Shown piece after piece: positions 45,628-54,622 of a stretch of 64,000 nucleotides of DNA. The notes under the pieces are model-generated. The model was given only the letters and a program-made list of their open reading frames with translations, did no database searches and was not told the DNA's origin. The stretch comes from Paracoccus liaowanqingii (lineage in GTDB: Bacteria; Pseudomonadota; Alphaproteobacteria; Rhodobacterales; Rhodobacteraceae): NCBI RefSeq assembly GCF_004683865.2, contig NZ_CP038439.1, positions 3,207,358 through 3,271,357 of the forward strand, in the 5' to 3' direction. A program made the position numbers and the translations under genes. The first letter of the stretch is position 1, and every line of letters begins with the position of its first letter.

Positions 45628-46761
45628 TCATCCACCTTTCACCGACCCGGCCAGCAATCCGCGGACCAGGTATTTCTGCATGGCGAAGAACACCAGCAAC
45701 GGCACGGCGATCGAGATGAAGGCCGAGGTCGCAAGGATCTCCCATTCGCCTCCGCGCGATCCCATGAGTTCGCGCAGAAGGCCGGTCATGACCAGCTGCT
45801 CGCGCGTATTGCCCAGAAACACGGTGGCCACCAGCAGATCGTTCCAGACCCAGAGGAACTGGAAGATGGCAAAGCTTGCCAGCGCCGGGAAGGACAGGGG
45901 CAGGATGATCCGGCGGAAGATCTGGAATTCGGTCGCCCCGTCCACGCGGGCGCTTTCGATCACCTCGCGCGGCAGGCCGACCATGTAGTTTCGCAGCAGA
46001 TAGACCGCCAGCGGCAGGCCGAAGCCGGTATGGGCCAGCCAGATCCCCAGGTATCCCTTGCCGATGCCCAGCTCGTTGTGCAGCCGCAGAAGAGGGATCA
46101 GCGCCACCTGCAGCGGCACGACCAGAAGGCCCACCACGCAGGCGGTCAGCAGCGCGCGGCCCGGAAACTGCATCCAGGCCAGCGCATAGGCGGCGAAGGC
46201 CGCGATCAGGATCGGGATGACGGTCGCGGGGATCGTCACCGTCATCGTGTTCATGAAGGCCCGGCCCAGGCCCCCGGCGGTCAGCACGCGGCCGTAGTTC
46301 TCGGTCGTGAAGCTGGGCGGGGACAGGGTGGTGGTGAAGATCCGCTCGCCCCGCGTCATCTCGAAGGGCTGGGCCGAGGTCATCTGGTAGGTGCCGTCCC
46401 CGGCCACGGTGACGTTGACGCCGGGATCGATCTCGACCGTGTCGCCGGGTGCGAACTCGGCGGGGCTGCGGGCGCCGGTGCCCCAGGCCGTCAGCTCCTG
46501 CGTGCCCTCCAGCGCGGTGCCCTCGATCACGTAGAGCCCGTCGCGCTCGACCTGGTCGTCGGCGGTGCCGGTGCGCACGAAGCCGGTCTGCTCAGATCCC
46601 GAGAAGGACTGCCACCAGCCCGAGGTCGAGATCTGGTCGCGGTCGCGGAACGACGACACGAACAGCCCCAGGGTCGGGATCGTCCACAGCAGCACCAGAA
46701 GAAAGGCCGAGATGTTGACCACCCAGGTCAGCGAGGATTTCTGTCCGGCCATGCCCTCCAT
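45628..46761 (-). CDS. aglG: alpha-glucoside ABC transporter permease AglG
   Basis: 377-residue MalG-type permease. It has an N-terminal membrane helix, then a periplasmic insertion of roughly 90-100 residues before the core (characteristic of AglG). The core has further helices and the EAA loop ESARVDGATEFQIFRRIILP; the end is VRGLLAGSVKGG. It starts at 46761, overlapping the aglF stop by one base. It pairs with AglF. Confidence 0.92.
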   Translation of the reverse strand: MEGMAGQKSSLTWVVNISAFLLVLLWTIPTLGLFVSSFRDRDQISTSGWWQSFSGSEQTGFVRTGTADDQVERDGLYVIEGTALEGTQELTAWGTGARSPAEFAPGDTVEIDPGVNVTVAGDGTYQMTSAQPFEMTRGERIFTTTLSPPSFTTENYGRVLTAGGLGRAFMNTMTVTIPATVIPILIAAFAAYALAWMQFPGRALLTACVVGLLVVPLQVALIPLLRLHNELGIGKGYLGIWLAHTGFGLPLAVYLLRNYMVGLPREVIESARVDGATEFQIFRRIILPLSFPALASFAIFQFLWVWNDLLVATVFLGNTREQLVMTGLLRELMGSRGGEWEILATSAFISIAVPLLVFFAMQKYLVRGLLAGSVKGG

Positions 46762-47756
46762 CAGCGGACCTCCTTGCGTGCGTTCCAGATATTCCAGACC
46801 ATGATCGGGGTGACCAGGATCATCAGGACGATGGCGATGGCCGAGCCGCGCCCGTAGTCCGGCGTGCCGCGGAACATCCAGTCATACATCAGGTTGGCCA
46901 GCACCTGCGTGCCCCATTGCCCGTTGGTCATGACGAAGACGATGTCAAAGACCTTCAGCACGACGATGGTGATGGTCGTCCAGACCACCGCGATGGTGCC
47001 CATGATCTGCGGCACCTTGATCTTGAAGAAGACCTGCAGCGGCGAGGCGCCGTCCAGGATCGCGGCCTCGATCGTCTCCTCGGGGATGCCGCGCAGGGCG
47101 GCGGACAGGATGACCATCGCGAAGCCGGTCTGGATCCAGACCAGCACGATCATCAGCAGAAGGTTGTTCCAGACGGGCAGGGTCAGCCAGATCTGCGGCT
47201 CGCCGCCGAACTGGGTCACGATCCAGTTCAGCAGGCCGATCTGCGTCTCGCCCGAGGCGCGGTATTCATAGATGAACTTCCAGATCACGCCCGCGCCGAC
47301 GAAGCTGATCGCCATGGGCATGAAGATCAGCGACTTGCCGATATTGCCCCATTTGATCCGGTCGGTCAGCTGCGCCGCGATCAGGCCGAAGACGGTGGAC
47401 AGGGCCGGCACGACCAGCAGCCACATCATGTTGTTGACCATGGATTCGCGGAACTTCGCGTCGCCCATCAGCCAGAAATAGTTGTCCAGGCCCACGAAGC
47501 TGGATCCGTTCGAGTTGAACAGCGACCGCCAGAAGCTGTCGAGGACCGGATAGACCAGATACATGGACAGAAACAGGATCGCCGGACCCAGGAACAGCCA
47601 AGGCCGGATCTGCCCCGCGCGGCGGATGTTGTCGCCCGCCCTGGCGCCCCTCGGCGGATAGATCCGGTCCAGAAGCCAGTTCGACCCCCAGAACCACGCC
47701 ACGCAGCCGAAGACGCCGATCACGATCGTGCTGGCTGCCAACCACAGCAATTCCAT
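46761..47756 (-). CDS. aglF: alpha-glucoside ABC transporter permease AglF
   Basis: 331-residue MalF-type permease with an extra N-terminal helix (LLWLAASTIVIGVFGCVAWF), then the core helices and the EAA loop EAAILDGASPLQVFFKIKVP. It lies 58 bp downstream of aglE and overlaps aglG by one base. It forms the membrane channel with AglG. Confidence 0.92.
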   Translation of the reverse strand: MELLWLAASTIVIGVFGCVAWFWGSNWLLDRIYPPRGARAGDNIRRAGQIRPWLFLGPAILFLSMYLVYPVLDSFWRSLFNSNGSSFVGLDNYFWLMGDAKFRESMVNNMMWLLVVPALSTVFGLIAAQLTDRIKWGNIGKSLIFMPMAISFVGAGVIWKFIYEYRASGETQIGLLNWIVTQFGGEPQIWLTLPVWNNLLLMIVLVWIQTGFAMVILSAALRGIPEETIEAAILDGASPLQVFFKIKVPQIMGTIAVVWTTITIVVLKVFDIVFVMTNGQWGTQVLANLMYDWMFRGTPDYGRGSAIAIVLMILVTPIMVWNIWNARKEVR

Positions 47757-47814
47757 CCCAGTCTCCCCCCTGAAGAAAAGGGCGCGGCGTACGGGCCGCC
47801 GCGCCGGTCGGTCG

Positions 47815-49169
47815 TCAGTTCAGCGAGGCCCAGGTGGCCTGGATCGTGTCCGTCACCTGCTGCGCCGAGGCACCGCCGACGAAGTCGATCATGCCGGTCC
47901 AGAAGGCGCCCGCACCGATGGCGCCGGGCATCAGATCCGACCCGTCGAAGCGGAAGACGGTGGCGTCCAGCAGGATCTCTCCCATCCGGCGGACGGTGGG
48001 ATCGTCATAGGCCTCGACATTGGCGCCGCTGAAGGGCGTCACGAAGCCCTGCTGCGCCATCCAGATCTCGTGCGCGGCGGGGGTCTTCAGGAACTCGACG
48101 AAGGCCATCGCGGCGGGGTTGTCCGACAGCACGGCGAACATCGTGCCGCCGCCCAGCACGGGCTGGCCCAGATCGCCCGAGGCGGGGGCGGGCATGTAGA
48201 AGAAGTCCGCATCCTCGCCCACGACCGTGCCTTCGGGGAAGAAGGTCGTGATGAAGCTGGCCTGACGGTGGAGGTAGCAGCCCGGAGGGCTGGCGAACAG
48301 ACCCGCGGGGCTTTCGCGGAAGTCGGTCGCGCTGACCGATCCGACGCCGCCCGCCACGAAGTCGGGGTTCTTGGCGAACCAGCCGAACTCCTCGATCGCC
48401 GCCACGACCTTGGGGTCGTTGAAGGGCATCTGGTTGGTGGTCCAGGCGTCGTAATCCTCGGGCGTCGAGGTGCGCAGCATCAGATCCTCGACCCAGTCCG
48501 TCGCGGGCCAGCCGGTCGCGCCGCCCGATCCCAGGCCGATGCACCACGGCGTTTCGCCCTCTTCGGCGATCTGCTCGGTCAGGGTCTTGAGGTCCTCGTA
48601 GGTCTCGGGATCTCGTAGCCCGCGTCCTCGAAGTTCTCGGGCACGTACCAGACCAGCGATTTCACGTCGGCCTTGTAGGGGAAGGCATAGAGCGCCTCGG
48701 TCCCGTCGGCGCCCGCATAGGTGCCAAGCGCGGCCCAGCTTTCCCCTGCCGCATAGTTGTCGGCCAGCCATTGGGCCGTGTCCTCGCCCAAGGGGCGCAG
48801 GAAGCCTTTTTCCGCCAGATCGGCGGCCAGGCCCGGTTGCGGGAACACCGCCATGTCGGGCGGCGATCCCGCCTCGCTGTCGATGACGATCTGCTGTTCG
48901 AAGCTGTCCGAGCCGGAATAGTTCGCCTGCGCGCCCGTCGCCTCGTTGAAATAGGCGATGACCGACTGGAACAGCTCCTGGTCGCCCCCCAGCCAAGGGC
49001 CCAGGATGTCGAAGCTTTCGCCTTCCAGGCCCGGATGGGCGGCGGCGAACTCCTCGAGGCTGGCCCAGTTGATGCGGTCGTCGCTGCCCGGTTCGATCAC
49101 CAGCTGCGCCTGCGCCATGCCTGCGCCAAGCGCAAGGACGGCGGCGGTCGTGAACAATGTGGTTTTCAA
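47815..49169 (-). pseudogene. aglE: alpha-glucoside ABC transporter substrate-binding protein AglE, frameshifted
   Basis: The N-terminal part from ATG 49169 (signal peptide MKTTLFTTAAVLALGAGMAQ, then QLVIEPGSDDRINWASLEEF) reads to ENFEDAGYEIP. The rest (ETYEDLKTLTEQIAEEGETP to IQATWASLN at 47815) continues in another frame. The break is at the GGG at 48607-48609 (CCC on the coding strand); one extra C restores a 451-residue protein, the normal AglE size. Both halves look well conserved, so the lesion is recent or a sequencing error. Without this protein the importer should be inactive. Confidence 0.9.
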
Positions 49170-49216
49170 GTCTTCCTCCCTGAAAGTCCCGGGCAGTGCT
49201 GCCCGCTGTTATCGCC

Positions 49217-49246
49217 AACATCCGACGGTTCCGGCGAACCTGTCAA
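49217..49246 (-). promoter_or_regulatory. aglE promoter with embedded operator-like dyad
   Basis: On the minus strand a perfect TTGACA (49246-49241) is followed after 18 bases by GATGTT (49222-49217). The spacer contains GGTTC-GCCG-GAACC (49240-49227), a dyad resembling LacI-family operators. The promoter overlaps the 3' flank of the upstream metallohydrolase gene. Confidence 0.45.
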
Positions 49247-49253
49247 ATGTTTC

Positions 49254-50312
49254 TCATTCCCACTCCAGCTCTTTGTAGGCAGCGGTCGCGTTGCGCGCCA
49301 CTGTCGCCGGATAGGAATTCCAGAACGTGCCGTAGGGTTGCAAGGCCTCGGCGATGACCGGCACCGCCTGCGACAGGGCCAGCCCGGCAGCGATCGCGTC
49401 GCGGGTCTGCGCTGCCAGCGCGGTCAGGAAATCCTGCTGCGGGTCCACGGCCTCGGGCCATGACGTCGCAGCCGGACCGTGGCCGGGCACGATCAGCGTT
49501 GCCCCGGCGGCGGGATCGTCCGCCATCCAGTCCAGCCAGCCCTGCAGCGATCCGTCGACCACCGGGGTCAGGTCGCGAAAGATCAGGTCGCCGGTGAACA
49601 GCACCCCCGTGGCGCTGTCGCGCACCGTCAGGTCGCTGTCGGTATGGGCGGCGGGCCAGGCGCGCAGGTCCAGATGGCGGTCGCCCAGATCGATCCGGTC
49701 CGCATCCGCGACCAGCCGGTCGGGCAGGGCGATGCGCGTGCCGATCCATTCCGGGGCGGGGTAAAGGTCCTGCAGGCTTTGCAGATAGCTGTCCGACCGC
49801 GCCTCAAGGGCAAGGGGCAGGGCGTCATGGGCGGTGATCCGGGCGCCCGCCTCGGCCATCACCTCGGCGCCCAGGACGTGGTCGGGATGCATGTGGGTCA
49901 GGATCAGGTGGCGGATCGGCAGATCGGTCAGCCGCCGGATCGCGACATGCAGCGCCTGCCCCTCGGCCCGGGACACACCCGCATCGATCACCGCCACGCC
50001 GCCCTGCCCGATCACCACACCCAGATTGGCGATGCGGCCGTCCGGGGTCTCCTCCATCTGCCGGGGGGTGCCGAAATGGACGTAGACGCCCGGCGCCACC
50101 TGCCGCAGATCCGCGGCGGGCAGGTCGGCATTGGCGCGGCACTCCGCGCGGCCGCCGGTCAGGTCGGGGCGGTCGGCCAGCCAATCCGAAACGATTCGGT
50201 CCGCCTGCGCCATGCAGCCTGCCAGATCCGGGGAATCGCCCTTCGGCAGCAGGATCTGCCCGCAATCGTCGCCCGACACCGCCAGGCAGGCCCCCAGGAT
50301 CAGATGAAACAT
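49254..50312 (-). CDS. quinoprotein relay system zinc metallohydrolase
   Basis: 352-residue metallo-beta-lactamase-fold protein with a short hydrophobic signal-like N-terminus (MFHLILGACLAVSGDDC). The MBL zinc motif HMHPDHVLGAEV, the later AAHTDSDLTV, FTGDLIFRDL and VPGHGPA are present. It matches the MBL family that accompanies PQQ and quinoprotein dehydrogenase genes, and lies divergent from pqqA. Its exact role (PQQ maturation or periplasmic electron relay) is not established. The substrate is unknown. Confidence 0.82.
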   Translation of the reverse strand: MFHLILGACLAVSGDDCGQILLPKGDSPDLAGCMAQADRIVSDWLADRPDLTGGRAECRANADLPAADLRQVAPGVYVHFGTPRQMEETPDGRIANLGVVIGQGGVAVIDAGVSRAEGQALHVAIRRLTDLPIRHLILTHMHPDHVLGAEVMAEAGARITAHDALPLALEARSDSYLQSLQDLYPAPEWIGTRIALPDRLVADADRIDLGDRHLDLRAWPAAHTDSDLTVRDSATGVLFTGDLIFRDLTPVVDGSLQGWLDWMADDPAAGATLIVPGHGPAATSWPEAVDPQQDFLTALAAQTRDAIAAGLALSQAVPVIAEALQPYGTFWNSYPATVARNATAAYKELEWE

Positions 50313-50342
50313 CGCGGTTTTTACTCTTTCAGCACCAAGCGA

Positions 50343-50377
50343 TCACGAAATGGTCACGAACATACGACCTTGGTCGT
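50343..50377. promoter_or_regulatory. repeat elements in the pqqA upstream region
   Basis: TCACGAA occurs at 50343-50349 and again at 50354-50360, spaced 11 bp start to start (one helical turn). ACGACC-TT-GGTCGT follows at 50364-50377. They lie 85-115 bp before the pqqA start, in the divergent region shared with the metallohydrolase gene. They are candidate sites for a NarL/LuxR-type regulator such as the one at 54623. Confidence 0.4.
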
Positions 50378-50459
50378 GTTGATTCATCCTGCCTCTGAAC
50401 TACATTTGAATCCAGTCGCCTTCTTGCGCGGCAGTATTGGCATGTAGGAGGAGCACAGC

Positions 50460-50552
50460 ATGGCCTGGACCAAACCGATCCTGACGGAAATTGCCTGCGG
50501 CATGGAAATCAACATGTACGCACCGGCCGAGGACGAACCCGTCCTGTTCTGA
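50460..50552 (+). CDS. pqqA: pyrroloquinoline quinone precursor peptide PqqA
   Basis: 30-residue ribosomal precursor of PQQ, with the conserved cross-linked pair in EINMY (Glu16 and Tyr20) after MAWTKPILTEIACGM. It is translated from ATG 50460 behind GGAGGAG and lies immediately upstream of a strong terminator/attenuator and pqqB. The C-terminal tail APAEDEPVLF is longer than in 24-residue PqqA forms. Confidence 0.93.
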   Translation: MAWTKPILTEIACGMEINMYAPAEDEPVLF

Positions 50553-50575
50553 GCCTGTCACACAGGCAGGAATGC

Positions 50576-50612
50576 GGCCCCGTCCGATTCGTTCGGTCGG
50601 GGCCTCTTTTTT
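50576..50612 (+). terminator. rho-independent terminator/attenuator between pqqA and pqqB
   Basis: A 12-bp stem with a single mismatch (GGCCCCGTCCGA at 50576-50587 with 50593-50604), a 5-base loop and TCTTTTTT form a textbook terminator. Partial readthrough would yield abundant pqqA mRNA and less pqqBCDE mRNA. Confidence 0.88.
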
Positions 50613-50625
50613 AAGGCGGACCCCA

Positions 50626-51507
50626 ATGCAGATCATCATCCTTGGCGCCGCCGCCGGTGGCGGCCTGCCCCAATGGAACTGCGGCTGCGACAATTGCAAT
50701 GCGGCGCGCGCGGGGCGGATCCCGTCGCTGACGCAAAGCTCGATCGCGGTCAGCGCCGACGGCAGGGACTGGGCCGTGCTGAACGCCTCGCCCGACATCC
50801 GCGTGCAACTTGCCGCGACCCCCGCGCTGCATCCGACCGGGCCGCGCGACATGCCGTTGCGGGCGGTGCTGGTCACCAATGGTGACATCGACCATGTGGC
50901 GGGCCTGCTGACGCTGCGCGAAAGCCAGCCCTTCGATCTGTACGCCACGGCGGCGATCCACGACGCGCTGGCCGCCAATCCGATGTTGGCGGCGGTGAAC
51001 CCAGACTTCGTGCCGCGCCGCACGGTCGCGCTGGACCAGACGGTCGAGCTGACCCCCGGCCTGACCGCGACGCTGTTCGCCGTGCCCGGCAAGGTGCCCC
51101 TGTACCAGGAGGGCGCGGTGGTCGAGACCGGCCTGATGGGCGAGACGACCGTGGGGGTCGAGTTGCGCGCGGGCGACCGGCGCGCGCTCTACATTCCCGG
51201 CTGCGCGGACCTGCCCGACTGGCTCAGGGACCGGATCGCGGGGGCCGATGCGCTGTTCTTCGACGGCACCCTGTGGCAGGATGACGAGATGATCCGCATG
51301 GGGCTGGGCTGCAAGACCGGGCGCCGCATGGGGCACATGGCCGCGACGGACACGATGCCCGCCCTGGCCGGAACGACCATCGGGCGGCGCGTCTTCGTCC
51401 ATATGAACAATTCGAACCCGCTGACCGATCCCGACAGCCCCGAGACGGCCCAAGCCGTCGCCGCGGGCTGGCAGGTCGGCCGCGACGGCATGGAGATCAG
51501 CTTGTGA
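50626..51507 (+). CDS. pqqB: PQQ biosynthesis protein PqqB
   Basis: 293-residue metallo-beta-lactamase-fold protein of PQQ synthesis, proposed to hydroxylate the PqqA-derived tyrosine. N-terminal IILGAAAGGGLPQWNCGCDN, with its PqqB-specific cysteines, and VTNGDIDHVAGLLTLRE are present. ATG 50626 gives the canonical N-terminus. Its stop overlaps the pqqC start (GTGA). Confidence 0.95.
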   Translation: MQIIILGAAAGGGLPQWNCGCDNCNAARAGRIPSLTQSSIAVSADGRDWAVLNASPDIRVQLAATPALHPTGPRDMPLRAVLVTNGDIDHVAGLLTLRESQPFDLYATAAIHDALAANPMLAAVNPDFVPRRTVALDQTVELTPGLTATLFAVPGKVPLYQEGAVVETGLMGETTVGVELRAGDRRALYIPGCADLPDWLRDRIAGADALFFDGTLWQDDEMIRMGLGCKTGRRMGHMAATDTMPALAGTTIGRRVFVHMNNSNPLTDPDSPETAQAVAAGWQVGRDGMEISL

Positions 51508-52256
51508 AGGATATCCGCGACCAGGCGCATTCGCCCGAGGAATTCGAGGCCCGGCTGCGGGCCATCGGGGCCGCGCGCTATCACGACCGCCACCCGTTCC
51601 ACGCCCGCCTGCATGGCGGCGACTGCACCCCCGACGAGGTGCGTGCCTGGGTCATCAACCGCTGGATGTACCAGTCGCGCATCCCGATGAAGGATGCGGC
51701 CTTCATGTCCCGCGTGACCGATCCCGACCTGCGCCGCGCCTGGCGCAAGCGGATCGAGGATCACGACGGCGGCCAGAGCGAAGGTGGCGGCATCCGCCGC
51801 TGGCTGGCTTTGGCGCAGGCCGTGGGGCTGGACCCCGATTACGTGGCCTCGGGCGTGGGCATCATGCCCGCCACGCGCTTTGCCGTGGATGCCTATGTCC
51901 GCTTCGTGCGCGACATGCCCCTGCTGGATGCCGTCGCCGCCAGCCTGACCGAGCTGTTCGCGCCCCGCATCCATGCGCAGCGGATCGAGGGCCTGCTGCA
52001 GCACTATGATTTCGCCGACGACAGCAGCCTGTCCTATTTCAAGAAGCGCCTGACCGAGGCGCCCGAGGATGTGAAGTTCGGCCTGGGCTATGTGCTGACC
52101 CATGCCGACACGCTGGAAAAGCAGGACGCGGCGGCGGCGGCGCTGACCTTCAAGACGGATGTCCTCTGGGCGCAGCTGGACGCGCTGTGGCACGGCTATG
52201 TCGAGGGGAAGATCCCTCCCGGCGCCTGGCAACCGGGCGAGGGGATGGCCGCATGA
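51504..52256 (+). CDS. pqqC: pyrroloquinoline-quinone synthase PqqC
   Basis: 250-residue cofactor-free oxidase performing the final ring closure and eight-electron oxidation to PQQ. Seen: ARYHDRHPFHARLHGGDCTP near the N-terminus, VINRWMYQSRIPMKDAAFMS, and RIEGLLQHYDFADDSSLSYF, the helical active-site segments of PqqC. It starts with GTG overlapping the pqqB stop and overlaps pqqD by ATGA. Confidence 0.96.
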   Translation: MKDIRDQAHSPEEFEARLRAIGAARYHDRHPFHARLHGGDCTPDEVRAWVINRWMYQSRIPMKDAAFMSRVTDPDLRRAWRKRIEDHDGGQSEGGGIRRWLALAQAVGLDPDYVASGVGIMPATRFAVDAYVRFVRDMPLLDAVAASLTELFAPRIHAQRIEGLLQHYDFADDSSLSYFKKRLTEAPEDVKFGLGYVLTHADTLEKQDAAAAALTFKTDVLWAQLDALWHGYVEGKIPPGAWQPGEGMAA

Positions 52257-52546
52257 CCGCGCTGATCGAACCCCATGACGTGCCCTATCTGCCGCGCGGC
52301 GTGCGGCTGCAGAGCGACCGCGTGCGCGGCATCCGCGTGCTGCAGGCGCCCGAGCGGGCGATGCAGCTGGACCAGATCGGCGAGGCGATCCTGACCGAAC
52401 TGGACGGCACCCGCAGCATGGACGGCATCATTGCGGGGCTGACGGCCCGCTACAAGGCGCCGCCCGAACAGATCGCGGGCGACGTGCGCGATTTCCTGAC
52501 CGGGCTGATCGAACGGCGCATGGTCTTCGTGAAGGACGCCTCATGA
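52253..52546 (+). CDS. pqqD: PQQ biosynthesis peptide chaperone PqqD
   Basis: 97-residue RiPP recognition element that binds PqqA and presents it to PqqE. It has the family sequence YLPRGVRLQSDRVRGIRVLQ and LDQIGEAILTELDG. ATG 52253 overlaps the pqqC stop and its end overlaps the pqqE start by 4 bp, so all three are coupled. Confidence 0.94.
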   Translation: MTALIEPHDVPYLPRGVRLQSDRVRGIRVLQAPERAMQLDQIGEAILTELDGTRSMDGIIAGLTARYKAPPEQIAGDVRDFLTGLIERRMVFVKDAS

Positions 52547-53697
52547 AGGACCAGCAGCACCCCACCGGACAGCAGGACGGGCCGCGCGATCTGGACGGCA
52601 ACCCCGTCACCCCCGGCCTGCCCATGGCCATGCTGGCCGAGGTCACGCATCGCTGCCCCTTGGCCTGCCCCTATTGCTCCAACCCGGTCGAGCTGGTCCG
52701 CGCCGCGTCCGAGATCAGCGCCGACGATTGGGGCCGGGTCTTCCGGCAGGCCGCCGATCTGGGCGTGCTGCAGGTCCATGTCTCGGGCGGGGAACCGGGG
52801 GTGCGCAAGGATCTGGCGCAGATCGTGGGTCATGCGCGGGATGCGGGCCTCTATGTGAACCTGATCACCTCGGGGATCGGCATCACCCGCGACCGGCTGA
52901 TCGAGCTGGACCAGGCGGGCGTCGATCACGTGCAGCTGTCGCTGCAGGGCATCCGGCCCGACATGGCCGACCGCATCAGCGGGCATCCGGGGTCGTGGGA
53001 CAAGAAGATGGCCTTCAGCGATTGGGTCACCGAGATCGGCTTTCCGCTGACCATCAACGCGGTCGTCCATCACCAGAATATGGACCGCCTGCCCGACATG
53101 ATTGATCTGGCCGAACGCCTCGGCGCGCGGCGGATCGAGGTGGCGACGGTGCAGTTCCACGGATGGGCCGACCTGAACCGCAAGGCGCTGATGCCCACGC
53201 GCGAGCAGGCGGCCTTCGCGCGCCAGGTGGTCAACGCGGCGCGGCTGCGGCTGCGCGGGCGGCTGGTCATCGACTACGTGCCCGCCGACCACCATGCGAT
53301 CTATCCCAAGGCCTGCATGGGGGGCTGGGGCTCGACCGGGCTGAACGTGGGGCCGGACGGCACCGTGCTGCCCTGCCATGCCGCGCAATCCATCGACTGG
53401 ATGCGGTTCGAGAACGTGCAGGAACGGTCGCTGTCCGACATCTGGCACCTGTCCGACAGCTTCAACGCCTTCAGGGGCACCGCTTGGATGCCCGAGCCCT
53501 GCCAGAGCTGCGAGCGCAAGACCGTCGATTTCGGCGGCTGCCGCTGCCAGGCGATGGCGCTGGCGGGCGACGCGCGGGCGACCGATCCGGTCTGTCCGAA
53601 ATCTCCGCTGCATGCGGGTGTCGTGGCGAGGGCCGAGGAGGATGCGGCCGCCACGACAGCCGAGCTGATCTATCGGAGGATGAAAAAGGGAGGATAA
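52543..53697 (+). CDS. pqqE: PqqA peptide cyclase (radical SAM) PqqE
   Basis: 384-residue radical SAM enzyme that cross-links Glu and Tyr in PqqA. The SAM cluster motif CPLACPYC (about residues 38-45) is followed by a TIM-barrel core and a C-terminal SPASM region with auxiliary-cluster cysteines (ACMGGWGSTG, LPCHAAQ, PCQSCERKTVDFGGCRCQAM in parts). It starts in the ATGA overlap with pqqD and is the last pqq synthesis gene. Confidence 0.95.
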   Translation: MKDQQHPTGQQDGPRDLDGNPVTPGLPMAMLAEVTHRCPLACPYCSNPVELVRAASEISADDWGRVFRQAADLGVLQVHVSGGEPGVRKDLAQIVGHARDAGLYVNLITSGIGITRDRLIELDQAGVDHVQLSLQGIRPDMADRISGHPGSWDKKMAFSDWVTEIGFPLTINAVVHHQNMDRLPDMIDLAERLGARRIEVATVQFHGWADLNRKALMPTREQAAFARQVVNAARLRLRGRLVIDYVPADHHAIYPKACMGGWGSTGLNVGPDGTVLPCHAAQSIDWMRFENVQERSLSDIWHLSDSFNAFRGTAWMPEPCQSCERKTVDFGGCRCQAMALAGDARATDPVCPKSPLHAGVVARAEEDAAATTAELIYRRMKKGG

Positions 53698-53700
53698 GTG

Positions 53701-54501
53701 ATGAAGCTGTGGCTGACCCTGGGCGCGGTCCTGCTGGCCGCGCCGGCCTTGGCGCAGGACAATGCGCTGCAACCCTCGCCGATCTGGGAGGATCTTCGAT
53801 CCTCGATCATCGGCGTGGATGTCGATCCGCCGCTGGACGCCGTCGCGCTGGATCTGGACGCGCCGCCGCGCGCCCATGACGCGGCCATCGTGCCCGTGCG
53901 TCTGACGCAGGGTGCCGAGGCCCCGCCGCTGGAGGCGCTGACGCTGGTGGTCGACGGCAACCCCGCCCCGGTGGCCGCCGAATACGATTTCGGACCGTCG
54001 CTGATGCCGCTGGATTTCGAAGTGCGCCTTCGCATCGACAGCTATTCCGACGTCCGGGCCATCGCCACGCAGGCCGATGGCGCACAGGTCATGGCGGGCC
54101 GCTTCGTCAAGGCGGCGGGCGGCTGCTCGGCGCCGGCGGGCAAGGACATGGCGGCGGTCGAGGCGACGATGGGGCAGATGCGCTGGCGCAGCACCCCGGA
54201 CGAGGCGGGCGACCGCGCCATCGGCACGCTGATGATCCGGCATCCCAACTTCTCGGGCCTTCAGCGCGACCAAGTGACGCTGCTGAACATCCCCGCACAT
54301 TTCATCGACCGTCTGGAGGTCCGTCAGGGCGAGGATCTGCTGTTCCGCATGTCCGCCGGGATCTCGGTCAGCGAGGATCCGGTTTTCCGCTTTCATTATA
54401 ATCCCAACGGCCAGCCCGTCGATGTGCGGGTCGAGGACACGGATGGCAATATCTGGGACGAAAGCTTTCCCGCGGAGCGTGCAGAGGTCAACAAAAGCTA
54501 A
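53701..54501 (+). CDS. quinoprotein dehydrogenase-associated SoxYZ-like carrier protein
   Basis: 266-residue exported protein resembling a SoxY-SoxZ fusion. Signal peptide (WLTLGAVLLAAPALAQ) is followed by a SoxY-like domain with the GGC motif in KAAGGCSAPAGKD, then a SoxZ-like domain (about 170-260: LMIRHPNFSGLQRDQVTLLN). In sulfur oxidation SoxYZ carries intermediates on that cysteine. This PQQ-associated subfamily is thought to act in a quinoprotein relay, but its chemistry is unproven. ATG 53701 lies just after the pqqE stop, with GGGAGGA upstream. Confidence 0.82.
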   Translation: MKLWLTLGAVLLAAPALAQDNALQPSPIWEDLRSSIIGVDVDPPLDAVALDLDAPPRAHDAAIVPVRLTQGAEAPPLEALTLVVDGNPAPVAAEYDFGPSLMPLDFEVRLRIDSYSDVRAIATQADGAQVMAGRFVKAAGGCSAPAGKDMAAVEATMGQMRWRSTPDEAGDRAIGTLMIRHPNFSGLQRDQVTLLNIPAHFIDRLEVRQGEDLLFRMSAGISVSEDPVFRFHYNPNGQPVDVRVEDTDGNIWDESFPAERAEVNKS

Positions 54502-54622
54502 ACACCTCCTCCCACTTTAGTCTGGGCATAACGCTTGCTTTATATGCAGGCGGGCCTAAACTGATGGCAACGGGCGAACCTTGGAGGAGGGGCGCTTCGT
54601 CTGAACCCCAGGGAGGACTGCC

